From: Tillandsia leiboldiana | Taxonomy: Eukaryota > Streptophyta > Magnoliopsida > Poales > Bromeliaceae | Reading direction: 5' to 3' | Length of the DNA stretch: 64,000 nt | NCBI GenBank assembly: GCA_029204045.2 | Contig: CM055076.1 | Location: 15,859,902 to 15,923,901 of the forward strand | Part shown: positions 10,001 through 20,059 of the stretch, piece by piece | Layout: each line of letters opens with the position of its first letter | Numbering within the stretch: the first letter of the stretch is position 1 | Made by a program: the position numbers and the translations under genes | Notes under the pieces: model-generated | Seen by the model: only the letters and a program-made list of their open reading frames with translations | Databases searched by the model: none | What the model was told of the DNA's origin: nothing

Positions 10001-11859
10001 ACCACTGGAATATCGGCGAGCGTCGTCGGGGGTCGGGTAGCCAAATCCACCGATGCCAAGTAGGCCACGCAACCACCCTCCACCAGTCTTCTGGCCCGTG
10101 CCGCTGAGATGATCGCCGGGAAGGAGATGCTCTTGCCCATCATGTACACATGCTCAGGGAAACCCGGTTCGTGTAAACGCAGCTGTCGCTTGTCGCAATC
10201 GATGAGTGCCTGGTACCTCGTGAGCCAGTTCATGCCCAGCACCACGTCGTACTCCTTCAGGGGGATTACCACTAAATCCCAAGGGCATGCTAGTCGCCCT
10301 AGCTTAATCGGGCAGGCGGTCACAACGCTGACCGCCTCCAAGGTCCCTCCCGCCGTTTGCACCGTCAAGGGGTTTTGGAGGGGTGTCTCCTCGAGACCAA
10401 ACAAAAACACGAAGTCACGGGAAATGAAAGAGTGTGTTGCTCCGGTGTCGAAAAGAGTTCTAGCACGGGAATTTGAAACGGAAGTAGTACCTGCAAGTGC
10501 ATCCTCCGGCGGATCTGTCTCTTGGTGGGTCATTGAGAAGACTCTCCCGCCTGGTTGTGGCTGCCTGTCCTCCTCGCGCCGTGGCGCAGGGGGCCTAGAC
10601 GTCGACGCCATAGGGGCTTTCCCCCGCCCTGAGAGCTGTGGCGTGGGCGTAGAAGCTGCAGAGGACGCAGACCCCCCGCCTAAGGGGCAGTTGCGGCGGA
10701 AGTGCCCTCGTTTGCCGCATCTGAAGCAGTGGTCGCCTTTTTGGGGGCACTCTCCCGGAATGTGCCCTCCCCCGCCTATGACACAAGGCCTATTCCCCGG
10801 CCTCGGTCCTCCTGCTGGCGCGCTCCGGGACCCCGCCTGAGGTCTCCACCGTTTGGGGGCCCCGCCCCCGCCCCAAGAGCCTCCTCCCGAGTTCTGCTGT
10901 TGCCGCTTCCGGTCCTCCAGCCGCGTCGAGTTCTCCCTTCTGGCACGGGTGACCGCAAAACCCAGCTCCGCCGTAGTGGCTCTGTCGACCACTTTCTGGA
11001 AGGTGTGCAGTTCGGCTGCTTGCACCACCTCGAAGATATTGCTCCGCAAGCCATCCACAAAAAGTTGCGCCTTGTGTGCCTCGTCCCTTATGACGAACGG
11101 GACGCAGTTTGCTAGCCGGACGAACTCCCGCTGATACTCCATGACCGTCCGGTTCCCCTGTTGGATGTGGTTCAGGTCATCCTCCAACTTTTTCTTGACA
11201 CTGTTGGTGAAGAAGGCCCCGAACAGTTCCTGTTTGAAGGTTGTCCAGGACGGAAGTGCGGTACCCTTAGCAGGATCGGGGCGTACCGTCTTCCACCACA
11301 AGCGGGCGTTCCCCTCCAAGCAGTGGACCGCTAGGGGAACCCGCTCGTCATCCTCCATGAGCAGGTCTTCGAAAAGTTTCTCCATCGACCCCACCCATTT
11401 CTCGACGACCCACGGATCAGTCGTGTCCCCTTCGAACGTGGGTGGGTCGTATTTCTTGAAGTCTTTCAGGTTGGCCCGCACCCGATCCCGCTCGGTCATC
11501 ACACCCGTCCCCTCCCTCGCGGCGGTGGCAGCCACGGTCGGGGCAGGTGTGACTACAGTCTCCTCCAGAGTAACCCTGCTGGTCGTCCCCGGCGCCGGTC
11601 CCGTAGTCGTCGCCGGTGGTGGCGCTGTCGGTGGTGCCGCGGCCGGCGCTGTCGACCCCTGTGGGGGAACCGGGGCGGCCGTCACCGTCGCGGCCTGTTG
11701 CTGTTGCGTCAACTGACGCACGTGCTCAGTAAGGTTGGCCAGATTCCCCGCCATCTCCTGCAATTGCTGCCGCAGGAGCTGGTTCTCCGCGGCCGTCGAC
11801 GCCGTCGCGTCTGCTTCTGCGTCCCCGGCCGATGATCTAGTACGGGCCATGTCTGTCAT
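7096..11859 (-). CDS. gypsy 1 gag-pol polyprotein, intact
   Basis: One frame of 1587 codons. Gag capsid-like region at about residues 125-310; zinc-knuckle region at 359-391; aspartic protease with LFDTGATHSFIS (Asp471); reverse transcriptase about 640-860 with FIDD at 804-807; RNase H about 947-1062 (DAS...DHQSLKYI...VADALSR); integrase HHCC zinc finger at H1169, H1176, C1206, C1209; DDE triad at D1239, D1300 and E1336 with a 35-residue last gap; and a C-terminal chromodomain-like tail (VKVHWSNHEEREATWELE, then YPDLF). All catalytic residues are present. The first zinc knuckle reads CVIGGGGHIPGEC and lacks its second Cys; the second knuckle (CFRCGKRGHFRRNC) is intact. The ATG at 11859 is 204 nt after the 5' LTR. 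The lineage call rests on the tail and layout. Confidence 0.97.
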   Translation of the reverse strand: MTDMARTRSSAGDAEADATASTAAENQLLRQQLQEMAGNLANLTEHVRQLTQQQQAATVTAAPVPPQGSTAPAAAPPTAPPPATTTGPAPGTTSRVTLEETVVTPAPTVAATAAREGTGVMTERDRVRANLKDFKKYDPPTFEGDTTDPWVVEKWVGSMEKLFEDLLMEDDERVPLAVHCLEGNARLWWKTVRPDPAKGTALPSWTTFKQELFGAFFTNSVKKKLEDDLNHIQQGNRTVMEYQREFVRLANCVPFVIRDEAHKAQLFVDGLRSNIFEVVQAAELHTFQKVVDRATTAELGFAVTRARRENSTRLEDRKRQQQNSGGGSWGGGGAPKRWRPQAGSRSAPAGGPRPGNRPCVIGGGGHIPGECPQKGDHCFRCGKRGHFRRNCPLGGGSASSAASTPTPQLSGRGKAPMASTSRPPAPRREEDRQPQPGGRVFSMTHQETDPPEDALAGTTSVSNSRARTLFDTGATHSFISRDFVFLFGLEETPLQNPLTVQTAGGTLEAVSVVTACPIKLGRLACPWDLVVIPLKEYDVVLGMNWLTRYQALIDCDKRQLRLHEPGFPEHVYMMGKSISFPAIISAARARRLVEGGCVAYLASVDLATRPPTTLADIPVVRDFPDVFPTELPGMPPEREVGFPIELLPGTQPISKAPYRMAFAELKELKAQLEDLLDKGFIRPSVSPWGAPVLFVRKKDGSLRLCIDYRGINKVTVKNKYPLPRIDDLFDQLRGATVFSKIDLQSGYHQLRVRDKDIPKTAFRTRYGHYEFTVMPFGLTNAPAVFMDMMNRIFRPFLDRFVVVFIDDILIYSTTDKEHEDHLQTILQTLREQELFAKLKKCEFWLREVGFLGHVISAQGIAVDPKKVESVVDWQPPTTVTEVRSFLGLAGYYRRFVEGFAKIATPLNRLTRKGEKFIWTAKCQESFEELKRRLTRAPILVLPTPGEDYEVYCDASRIGLGGVLMQQGKVIAYASRQLKDYEKNYPIHDLELAAVVFVLKLWRHYLFGVHCNVFSDHQSLKYIFTQKELNLRQRRWLELLKDYDLTIQYHPGKANVVADALSRKGRQDGASRSAITEQNHLIAEFARMQLEVVPTGTVRQLLTLVVKPTLLEKIREGQQTDPHLQHVRDKIPLDQESDFAVEDDGTLRFRRRICVPDSPELKEEILTEAHRAPYAAHPGGTKMYRDLKQIYWWPHMKGDVTRHVAHCLVCQRIKVEHQRPAGKLQPLPVPEWKWDQITMDFVTGFPRSPQGHDAIWVVVDRLTKSAHFLPIHTTWTRERLAQAYISEIVRLHGVPASITSDRDTRFVSKFWQSLQRAMGTKLQFSTAFHPQTDGQSEHVIQTLEDLLRACVLDWGIEWSRYLPLVEFAYNNSYQASIQMAPYEALYGRRCRSPICWDDLGERKFLGPDLVEETEEKVRLIRQRLLTAQSRQKSYADQRRRDLEFQVGEHVFLRVSPSRGVKRFGLRGKLSPRFVGPFEILERIGPVAYRLALPPNLDRVHDVFHVSMLRKYLSDPSHVLDASTLELKEDLSFEETPVRILARETKSLRNRAIPYVKVHWSNHEEREATWELESRMREYYPDLFTTTRV

Positions 11860-12037
11860 ACATCACAAGAGTCAACTTTAGACTACCCTACTAACAACAA
11901 CCATAAAGTGAGAGAAAGGACTCAACATTTCCCCCCCCTCGGTCACTCACGTTCTACAGTCCTATGCCCTACCCATTTCATTCATATGTAGGCAAGTGAG
12001 GGGTGTCCACGGATGTCGGCACTAACTGTTGTGATTG

Positions 12038-12056
12038 AGAGAATTCTCTGATACCA
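12038..12056 (-). other. gypsy 1 primer-binding site with overlapping palindrome
   Basis: The minus strand reads TGGTATCAGAG at 12056-12046, 7 nt after the 5' LTR, matching initiator tRNA-Met. It runs into the 12-bp perfect palindrome AGAGAATTCTCT (12038-12049), which shares its first bases with the primer site. Confidence 0.8.
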
Positions 12057-12063
12057 TTTAATC

Positions 12064-14818
12064 TGTCACGCCCCGGGGGTTTGTTTTAGCGGAAACGATT
12101 CATAAAAGTCGAATATTTGACGTGTAAATTTTTTTTGTTTAAAAGAGAACCCCTCTTCCCCGGCACGTGCCCAGACCCGCCACACATACAGGATCACTCT
12201 GCAAACGGATAGAGTCTCCCCTGTACGTGCACGGCGTAGCGTTCGGTACATGTTCCAACATACACAACCAATCAATCACAACAGTTATTCACAAACAATC
12301 AGCATTCTAAACTAATACGAGAAAAACATATGGCCGATCAATTTGGAAAGGATAAATCCACAGTTTTGAAAGAGCGCCTACCCGGCGCTTACGTTTTGAA
12401 AGCTAGTTTCGAAATCAGCATAAATCCACAAGGTTTGAAAACGGTGCCCACCCGACACCAAGTTTTGAAATCCCTTTCGCAATCCATAAATCCACAGGGT
12501 TTTGAAACCAGTGCCCACACGACACTTAGATTTTAAAAACGGTTTTCGCAATCTTTTCTTTGACTTTTGCCTTTTTTATTTTCAAATGGCCAATAGAAAT
12601 ATAAGGAAAGTATCGCACAAGGGGCACTAAATGCAACCCGTACCGACATCCACGCCGACCCCACGAGGGTATCGCGAACCTCTCACATAACTACAATGCA
12701 ATGAAAAGCGAGAATGAAAGAAGAAATACAGTCCGGGGTCCCCAGCGACCCAGCTGCTCCTGTCCCGTCCTCACCACCGCCTACCTCTCCCCCCGCCTGA
12801 ACCCTGTCACGAAGTGGGATGTCAGTGACGTAAAAATAGTAGAGCAGGAGAATATAATAAAACAAACCGTGAAGACAACCGGAGCAACCACCCCCCTCAA
12901 GGAGGAAAGGCAACCTGTACACCTGTATCCTGTAATACCCGGACACGTCGGACAACTAAACCGACGGCCCATACCGTACCTGCAGAAACCCGACCACGTC
13001 GGACAACTAAACCGACGGGTCGCACCGCTCGCACCTCGGCGCCTCAACCCCACCACTAATAAGGGGCCCCACTACGTCACCTCGTGGGTATACACGGGTC
13101 AGAGACCACTTTTCCGGAAAAGCGCACCCTTTGCGGTGGCCAAACCGCGGGTGCGCGTGTGGCAACCTCGAGCCAAGTAACCGTAACCACCATCATGTCA
13201 GCATCATAATATAAATAACAAGAGTAATGCGGTAAAGTGCATAATCGAAAGCAAGGTAATAATACGCGCACTCGAAGGTGGCCCGCCGACATATAGTGAT
13301 TAAAAAGAGAACAACCGTCGGTAACCGACGCTAAACACTATAGGGAACCCACTAACATGCGTAAGCTATCGCCCATCACTATTTAACCCCAGTACACTTA
13401 GAATAGACCCCGTCCAATACGATAGAATTTAGAGGCTAGGACAAAGTAAATACAACCCACCTGTCACTTGTAGCGGTCAAGGTTCGACTTTCCTCGCGTC
13501 CCGACACGCTCGTCCGGGCTCACACACCTGCCGCAAGGGAAAAACAGCACTTAGATTTTTAAAGAAGACGAGAACACGACCCTCCGTCTAACCCGGTTCG
13601 CGGCACCCCGCCCGCGCACGAGACCGCGCGCGTGCCCAGCCCCGTGCGGGTCACCCCCCGCACGCAGGGCTGGGCGCAGGCCCGGCCCCGTGAGGGTCAC
13701 CCCCGCACCGTGCGGGTCACCCCCGCACGCAGGGCTGGGCGCAGGCCCGGCCCCGTGCGGGTCACCCCCGCACCGTGCGGGTCACCCCCGCACGCAGGGC
13801 TGGCCGCAGGCCCGGCCCCGTGCGGGTCACCCCCGCACCGTGCGGGTCACCCCCGCACGTGCGGGTCACCCCCGCACGCGGGGCTGGGCGTGAGCCCGGC
13901 CTCGTGCGGGTCACCCCCGCACCGTGCGGGTCACCCCCGCACGCGGGGCTGGGCGTGAGCCCGGCCCCGTGCGGGTCACCCCCGCACCGTGCGGGTCACC
14001 CCCGCACCGTGCGGGTCACCCCCGCACGCGGGGCTGGGCGTGAGCCCGGCCCCGTGCGGGTCACCCCCGCACCGTGCGGGACACCCCCGCACGCGGGGCT
14101 GGGCGTGAGCCTGGCCCCGTGCGGGTCACGGGAACGCCGGCCTGGGGGGGAGGTGATCTTCGCACATGCGGCGGATTCCGGAGAATCCGTCGCCTGTGCC
14201 TTCCCCTTGCCGATCGGGACGATCAAGAAACCAAAGAAACTAAAAGAAAACCTCCGTCTCACCTCGGTTTCGACGACGATGATTGGGAGGGGAGGGATCG
14301 TCTCACGCTCGCTTGCCAAGTTCCGTGGGGAGGGGGATCGTCCTTTCCTTCTCCTTGGTTCCGTACCGTCTCGCAGGAAAGCGGGGGTTCTTCTCCCTCG
14401 CGCTCCGATGGGGAACTTGCGTTGTGCGGGACGAGAAGAGTGGGAAAAAAAACCTAAGTCTTCTCACACAAAATTGAATCAGTCGGTCTAAGCGGGGCGG
14501 GGGAAATAAAGGGGAACCTAAATCCACAAATAAAAGAAATCGAGTCCGGGCCTGATTTACCTCGAAAAGCGTGCTAAACGCCTGAACCGCTAAGCGAACT
14601 TCCGGAATTTATTCCGGGAGATTCCGGAGTCGGAATCCAAAACCGATCGCACCGCCGGTCTCCGTTTCGCGAGCTTTATTATCCAAAAATACCCGCGAGC
14701 CTCGACGGTCTGCCCAGAACGAAGGAAAAAGAATCACACCCCGGACCCCTTAGTCGGAAAAGGTTTCAATAAAAACGAAGAAAGGACCAAAAAGGGAAAT
14801 AAACTCGCGGTTATTACA
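12064..14818 (-). repeat. gypsy 1 5' LTR
   Basis: 2755 bp, with the same ends as the 3' LTR. In the transcribed orientation it drives the element. I do not see a convincing TATA box, unlike in the other gypsy LTRs of this window. It is 40 bp longer than its partner, explained by the minisatellite. Confidence 0.95.
13632..14128 (-). repeat. GC-rich hairpin minisatellite in the gypsy 1 5' LTR
   Basis: The same array as at 5913-6370 but with about 15 full hairpin units. Because both LTRs are copied from one template at insertion, the two-unit difference arose during or after that event. Confidence 0.85.
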
Positions 14819-14823
14819 CAACC
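14819..14823. repeat. target-site duplication of gypsy 1, right copy
   Basis: CAACC, identical to 4340-4344. Confidence 0.95.
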
Positions 14824-14930
14824 ACTCTTGTTGACCAAGCAATGGTACAACAAGAAAGTACGCTTCAACACTTTCAACCTATTCTTGACCTGCTCCTTTG
14901 TTAGGTTTAAATAATTTCAACTATTGATTT
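14824..14930 (-). pseudogene. Harbinger ORF1, middle segment between two gypsy insertions
   Basis: About 100 bp of the Myb/SANT-like domain trapped between gypsy 1 and gypsy 2. The minus strand encodes NLTKEQVKNRLKVLKRTFLL, then YHCLVNKSGW, which joins in frame to GWDYIRHIP in the 3' segment once gypsy 1 is removed. On the other side it joins in frame to WVRIVDE of the 5' segment once gypsy 2 is removed. A TGA interrupts the frame just before NYLNLTKEQV. It probably replaced CGA, as expected from deamination of a methylated CpG, but that ancestor is inferred. Confidence 0.85.
14926..14930. repeat. target-site duplication of gypsy 2, left copy
   Basis: GATTT, repeated at 23378-23382. Confidence 0.95.
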
Positions 14931-15774
14931 TGTCACGCCCCGGGGTCAGAACTGTACCCTGGGCTCGCCAACAGATCCGCCGTCCCTACAGGAAGCCCCG
15001 TAGAGACGTAGCGTCTATCCTGCAAATAAGCATCTATACTAACAGATATCAGAGCTGTAAAATAAAAACTAACTATGAACAGAAAGTAAAAAGTCTCTCG
15101 AAAATATAATACATAAAATCCTCACTAGAAATACAGAAGTCTCTCAAAGAAAACAAAAGAGTACAACTCGATCCCTCACTACATGATCTCTCAAACATGA
15201 CACCACCAAAATATAAGGGTACCTCTATAACACACTGAAGCTGAAGGGGGGAAGGGATCTATCTCGCGACTCCCTTACCTCGGTCTGAAGGAGCAGGATC
15301 AGCAACTGGTACCGCAGGAACTGGAGCTAAAGTCCCTGGGGAAAAAGACACCACGACGGGTGTGAGAACTACCTCCCACCGTAGTTCTCAGTGGGTGCCG
15401 CCAACAAGCCCGACGGTCTGCCCACTAAGTCCACTAGAGGCATAAAGTAACAAAAGAAATGCAGTATAGAAAAGTTGGAAAGTAAACATCTACTGCTACT
15501 ATGCCTCTATCTAAAATGCTCAAGGCATAAGACAGAAGGACGATATGCCACTACTGATACTCAACTCAAATCACCCAATCCAAACTGACTGCTATAACGG
15601 GTCCAGTCAAACCTGAGCCTACCTACTGCTGTAGGTATGTCCGTAGCTGCCAAAACTGGCTCAGCCAGAGGGACAGAAGCATCGACAAGTCGCGATAGAG
15701 CTCAATCTCACGCCGGTACTCCAACCCGGTATCTAGCTCAATCTCAACGCCGGTACTACAACCCGGTCTCGCCT

Positions 15775-15816
15775 ACTCCGGAGTGGCACTCGAGGGGAGC
15801 GACCCACACGAGTAAA
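15775..15816 (-). other. conserved 42-bp LTR block (gypsy 2 3' LTR)
   Basis: On the minus strand it has the core CTCGTGTGGGTCGCTCCCCT followed by CGAG and ACTCCGGAGT. The same block is found in gypsy X, the solo LTR, gypsy 3 and gypsy 4 although the surrounding LTRs have diverged strongly. Confidence 0.8.
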
Positions 15817-17014
15817 ATATCTGCGCAACACTGTCGAGTACAAATGTGGCTCATGCAGGCTATGATCCAATCACTGTCTCACTCACTGGCTAAAATCCAC
15901 ACTGTCACTCTGACCATGTCCCAAAGATCCCTAATCCACTATCACTATCACTATCACTATCATAATGCAAACTGGTCTACAGACTGCTACAGATGCCACT
16001 CGGTCCCCAGACGCGAGTGCAAATGCAACCCCAGCTAATAAACCTCCAAGCCACGACTCGGGAAGAATCACTATGTCCAGAATGACGAGAGTACGACCAC
16101 TGTGGGGAAGCTAAGGTGATGAACAAATCTGAATTCATTTTCACACTTACAGTAGTCTAACTATGCATGAATAATTAATTAACGAACAATTAAGCTAAGT
16201 TGAGTTTTCATGCTGCAAAACTTACCAAGAAGTCGTCAGATATAGCAGCTAGCTACAGTGGTTTCAACATATTGTTTGCACAAATTATTTAAGCTCATCT
16301 ACTAACATGCATGCTACTATATTCGTAGAATTAGAGTGCAGTCCATAGATTTTGAAAGCAGGATCACCCACCTGAACACGCTAACTGTCCGGGACGGTAC
16401 AGATAAGAAACCCGGAAATTGACAAATCTCCAAATCCTCAGAGCAAGGAGCACAAAAAGGGGTGCTCTTAAAGTACTGGGTACAACAACAACTCTCAATT
16501 ACACAAGATTCAACACAAAATCCATACTCAAAAATCTGCATGCATAGTCCCTGTTCACACGAAAATTTCACCTGAAAATACTCCTCAATAAATTCCAATA
16601 AAAATATCACGATGATCCTCGCGAAGTGTAGATGTCGATAGGCTCTTGAATCAGGAATTCCAAACAGTAACAAAGGGGTGGAAGAATGTACCCCAAACCC
16701 CTAAATAAGTGCATTTCCAGGAAAAATGATCAACACGGAGAACGTAGATATACCTCTTGTGAATCCGCTGTCGAAGAAATCGTCCAAAAATGAGGTCGGG
16801 GTAGCTCTGCAGGTCTCCCGGACGAAAATGCGACGGAAGTGGGCTTCCAACTGTAGAACGTCGCTCCGCACTACGAGGTAGAGAACACAGTCGTCGCGGC
16901 CTCCAGAAAATCTGAGATTTCACCGAGAGATGGGCAAGAGGGAGAGGAAGATATTTTGTAAAAGGAGCAAAGGCTGAATCCCCCGAGAAAAGGTGGAAAA
17001 ACTCGGCCCAAGAT

Positions 17015-17030
17015 GGCCTATATATAGGCC
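17015..17030 (-). promoter_or_regulatory. palindromic TATA box, gypsy 2 3' LTR
   Basis: GGCCTATATATAGGCC, a perfect 16-bp palindrome, identical to the copy in the 5' LTR. Confidence 0.8.
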
Positions 17031-17252
17031 TCCAAAAGAAACAGCCCAAAAAAAACAAACTATTGGGCTCGGGCCCAACTTTCGGGCGCCCGGAACTTTC
17101 GGGCGCCTACAGTGTTGGGCCCGGGCCCAACACTGTTCACGCCCGAATCCTCCTGGTGCTGCCACGTGTCCGCCGAACAGGGAACACCGGTGCAAGGCCA
17201 CCCAGAAGCCGCCACGTGTCCACCTGCTCGCACAGTAAGGCGGTGGTGCCCG

Positions 17253-17654
17253 CCAATGAGCGGGCGCCACGTATCCTCCCGTTGACCGCCGATCGCGCGA
17301 CGTGCGCGCCGGTCTCGCGACGTGGGTCGCACGTGCGCACGCTTCCCGAGGCACCAACTCCGCGCCCCGTGCACCGCGCGTGCTGCACCCGCCAATGAGG
17401 GAGTGACACGTGTCCCCTGCACCCGGTCCACGCTTTCCGCAGGAACTCCGTGGACCGCGCCTGCGTGCACCGACCAACCCGAGGCTGCCACCTGTCCCCC
17501 GCCTGGTCCATGCACCGCCGCGCACTTCCAGTAGACCGCGCGCCCTGGGCCCGCCAATCAGGCGGTGCCACGTGTCCCTGCGCTGGGTCTGTGCACCCCG
17601 CCGCGCTGCTCTGTGGACCGCTCATCCTGAACCGGCCAATGACAGGCTGCCACG
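17253..17654 (-). promoter_or_regulatory. four ERSE-I-like sites, gypsy 2 3' LTR
   Basis: CCAAT-N10-CACG occurs exactly at 17253-17271, 17392-17410, 17554-17572 and 17636-17654 (plus-strand reading). Three are CCAAT-N9-CCACG and one has ACACG. They sit in GC-rich imperfect repeats with GTGGACCGCGC motifs. Confidence 0.8.
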
Positions 17655-17984
17655 TGGCATCCCGGCGGTCTACGGCCCCTCCCATGCACCATTTACCACT
17701 AAAAACTTCCGGGTGTCCGTTTTTGGGCATCCGGACTCCAAATTAAACAAATAAATAGTCGTTTTCAAGCGTTTTTCCGTGCTAAATCCATCTACGACCT
17801 CTGTTTGGCCTAATTCTTTCCAGAAATTTCGGCAAACCCAGCCGAAGGCCAATACAGCCAATAGGAGCATACAGGGTCCATCAGGAGCATCTGATTGATG
17901 CACTGTGGGCCAGATACACCAATACTAGGTGTTCCAACAGTGGATTCAGCGGAAAAACACTGCATGGGAGCTAGGGCCACTACA

Positions 17985-18067
17985 TCTTCCCCTACTAAAA
18001 GAAAGTTTCGTCCTCGAAACGAAACAGAGTAAAAACAAGCGTTCCTCAGCTAGAAATCTCGAACAGA
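17985..18067 (-). other. gypsy 2 polypurine tract and 3' untranslated end
   Basis: The minus strand reads ...GAGGACGAAACTTTCTTTTA, then GTAGGGGAAGA next to the LTR start. The same block, with AGTGGGGGAGGA, precedes the 3' LTRs of gypsy X, 3, 4 and 5. Confidence 0.75.
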
Positions 18068-18284
18068 AAGGGGTAGGCATCTCGCATCTCTGTCTCTAGC
18101 TCCAAGTAGCCTCTCGCTCCTCATAAACCAAGTCCTCGCCAATATCCAAGGATACGAAGTCAATCACATGAGACGGATCGAACACGTATCTCCTCAAGGC
18201 CGAAACGTGGAAGACATCAAAAACACCAGCCAAGCGGGGAGGTAGAGCAACTCTATAAGCCACAGGGCCTACCCTCTCACCCAC
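18068..18284 (-). pseudogene. gypsy 2 integrase C-terminal remnant
   Basis: Encodes GERVGPVAYRVALPP, FDVFHVSALRRYV and DPSHVIDF, the conserved tail of gypsy integrases. It then jumps from DLVYEE to REATW, skipping the part where gypsy 1 has RILARETKSLRNRAIPYVKV, which suggests a small internal deletion. One base is missing after TGG, so the last conserved residues (ELETEMRDAYP) are in another frame. Nothing upstream of this fragment encodes the integrase core. Confidence 0.8.
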
Positions 18285-18435
18285 GCTACTCCAATACAGA
18301 GGCGACCGACACTTGCGTCCATACTATTCGAATTACGCCGCAAAACTTATCAGAAAAAAAAAGAAGGGCCCCAAAATTCGCCTCTGCTGGAAGATACTGG
18401 GATGAATCCAAACGCTAATGCAAGTCACAAAATTC

Positions 18436-19986
18436 CTATCCCTTAATTATATAAAGATGCACATGCCCTGATATCATGCAGAGATGCAAAAGCTCTACTG
18501 ATGAATGAATGAGATGCACCGGTAACAAAAGAGCCCGAGCACGGACTGCTGAGATCAGAATAATACCTGCGACGACCTGCTCTGCTGCTGAAGTGTCCTC
18601 AACCTGAGCGGCATAAACACGACCGCTCGGTGCCGGGGGACGTCGCTCTAACTGTCGAGTAGAAGATGAGGCAAAATCTGGCCTGCTGTAGGCCGCAGTA
18701 GGGCTGGCTGGCTGGTAAGGAACAGACGGTGCAGATGCTGTTGAAGGAGCTGGATGGCCGGCTCTAGGGCACACGCTCGCAAAGTGACCGGCCTGCCCGC
18801 AGCGAAAACAATGGCCTTGTCTCTGCGGGCACAGAGTCGGTAGGTGTGAGCCTCCACAGATAATACACCGATCCGGGCGCTGCTGCTGAGAAGTCTGCTG
18901 CGAAAACTGCTGCTGTCGTGGGGGTCGACGCTGCTGCTGCTGTATCTGGCGAGACGCCCCCGATCTCTGGTGTCCCTGATGCCCCCGGCCCTGAGGGTGG
19001 AAACGCGGAGGTCTCGGGGGTTCCTGCTGGCTAGACTGCCCCTCCTCCGGAGAAGCCGGACGCTTCACCCCAGAAGTCGCTACAGGGGCCGGAGATGCCT
19101 CATCCATCACGACCTCTCCACACTCCACGTACAAGGCCTGCTCCATCGAGGCCTCCAAAGTCTGAAGTCTGCGGGAGCGAACGAACTGATAAATGTCTCG
19201 GCGAAGTCCTCTCTCAAACATATAGATGCGATGGCTCTCATCTCTGGCCACATGAGGCAAACATGCCAATAGCTGGTTGAATTCAGCTATGTACATGTGC
19301 ACTGGCCTATCTCCCTGGCGGAGATTCTTCAACTGCTCCTCCAGTCGCTGTCTGACACTCTCCGGAAAGAAGGCTCCAAGCAACATACTCCGGAACTCAG
19401 CCCAGGAAAGAAACTGCGTCCCAGGTGGACCAGCTGGTCTCACACGCCGCCACCACCCCTCGGCGTTGCTCTCCAGAAAGTGAGTAGCCAAAATAACTCG
19501 AAACCTCTCATCAACAAATAAGCTCTCGAAGTGGCGCTCCATGGCTGAGATCCAAGACTCGGCCGCCCACGGCTCAACACTCATACCCGAAAAGCGGGGT
19601 GGATCAAACTTGCAAAATCTCATCAACAAGTCCATCACCTCCCGTTGCTCCGCCAAAGTCAACGATCCTGATGCCCCAGCCGGTGGTCTACTCGAAACCG
19701 GCTCAACTGGAACCGCCGGTGCAGGCTGCACAACAGGGGGAGCCACCACAGGGAAAGAAGGCACCGCGGAACTCTCAGGGGGTGCCACCGCCGGCTGCGC
19801 TCTCTGCTCCAACATGAGCATCAGCCGCGCCACTGCCTCCTCCTGGCGTCGAGACGCCTCTGCCATCTGTGCCATCTGGGCACGGAGCTCCTGAATCTCT
19901 GCTTGGCGTCCTCGCCCCGAGTCCTCCTGCTCGGGCTCAGAGGACGAAGGCTGCGAGCGCGTCACCATAGAACGTCGAGGAGGCAT
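18436..19986 (-). CDS. gypsy 2 gag, intact
   Basis: 516 codons from MPPRRSMVTRSQ, the normal start of gags in this group; the frame is open for another 49 codons upstream (to 20133). I place the start at 19986 because gypsy 3 begins MPPRRR at the same place, directly after a splice-acceptor-like TCAG/GCAG. Features are a coiled-coil-like stretch at 25-62, capsid domain about 118-285 (FDPPRFSG, GAFFPESVRQRLEEQLKNLR), a Gln/Pro/Arg-rich linker, and two CCHC knuckles at 374-386 and 393-406. The frame ends shortly after VRARALL, exactly where the protease active site should begin. In another frame TGASHSFIS can be read near 18496-18522, without the catalytic Asp. The product could form particles and bind RNA. 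Confidence 0.92.
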   Translation of the reverse strand: MPPRRSMVTRSQPSSSEPEQEDSGRGRQAEIQELRAQMAQMAEASRRQEEAVARLMLMLEQRAQPAVAPPESSAVPSFPVVAPPVVQPAPAVPVEPVSSRPPAGASGSLTLAEQREVMDLLMRFCKFDPPRFSGMSVEPWAAESWISAMERHFESLFVDERFRVILATHFLESNAEGWWRRVRPAGPPGTQFLSWAEFRSMLLGAFFPESVRQRLEEQLKNLRQGDRPVHMYIAEFNQLLACLPHVARDESHRIYMFERGLRRDIYQFVRSRRLQTLEASMEQALYVECGEVVMDEASPAPVATSGVKRPASPEEGQSSQQEPPRPPRFHPQGRGHQGHQRSGASRQIQQQQRRPPRQQQFSQQTSQQQRPDRCIICGGSHLPTLCPQRQGHCFRCGQAGHFASVCPRAGHPAPSTASAPSVPYQPASPTAAYSRPDFASSSTRQLERRPPAPSGRVYAAQVEDTSAAEQVVAGIILISAVRARALLLPVHLIHSSVELLHLCMISGHVHLYIIKG

Positions 19987-20059
19987 CCCCACCTGAGGGA
20001 CAAAGCAAATAATCAGAACCAGAATTAGCACTCGACCCAATCTAGCGAAAGTCAAAAGG

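Larger units (their letters stand above)
4345..14818 (-). mobile_element. gypsy 1: complete Ty3/gypsy chromovirus (Tekay/Del-like)
   Basis: A 10,474-bp element with LTRs of 2715 and 2755 bp, a perfect 5-bp TSD, a tRNA-Met primer site, a polypurine tract and a single uninterrupted gag-pol frame. The LTRs differ by only about a dozen scattered substitutions by eye, plus a change in copy number of a GC-rich array, so the insertion is young. It is the only element here that could supply all retrotransposition enzymes. It lies in Harbinger ORF1, in the same orientation as the host gene. Confidence 0.96.
14931..17984 (-). repeat. gypsy 2 3' LTR
   Basis: On the minus strand it runs TGTAGTGGCC...CCCCGGGGCGTGACA, 3054 bp. 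Relative to the 5' LTR it lacks a 54-bp block (22008-22061 there) and carries about 24-30 bp more in the U3 array. It contains a short CTATCA microsatellite near 15943. Confidence 0.94.

Noticed and set aside
15943..15965. CTATCA microsatellite as a regulatory repeat
   Set aside because: Four units only, present in both gypsy 2 LTRs as a copy; no further support.
16920..17730. Overlapping 100-200 codon frames in gypsy 2 U3 (and 22330-23123)
   Set aside because: GC-rich promoter repeats; several frames and both strands are open together, with no domain and no start context.
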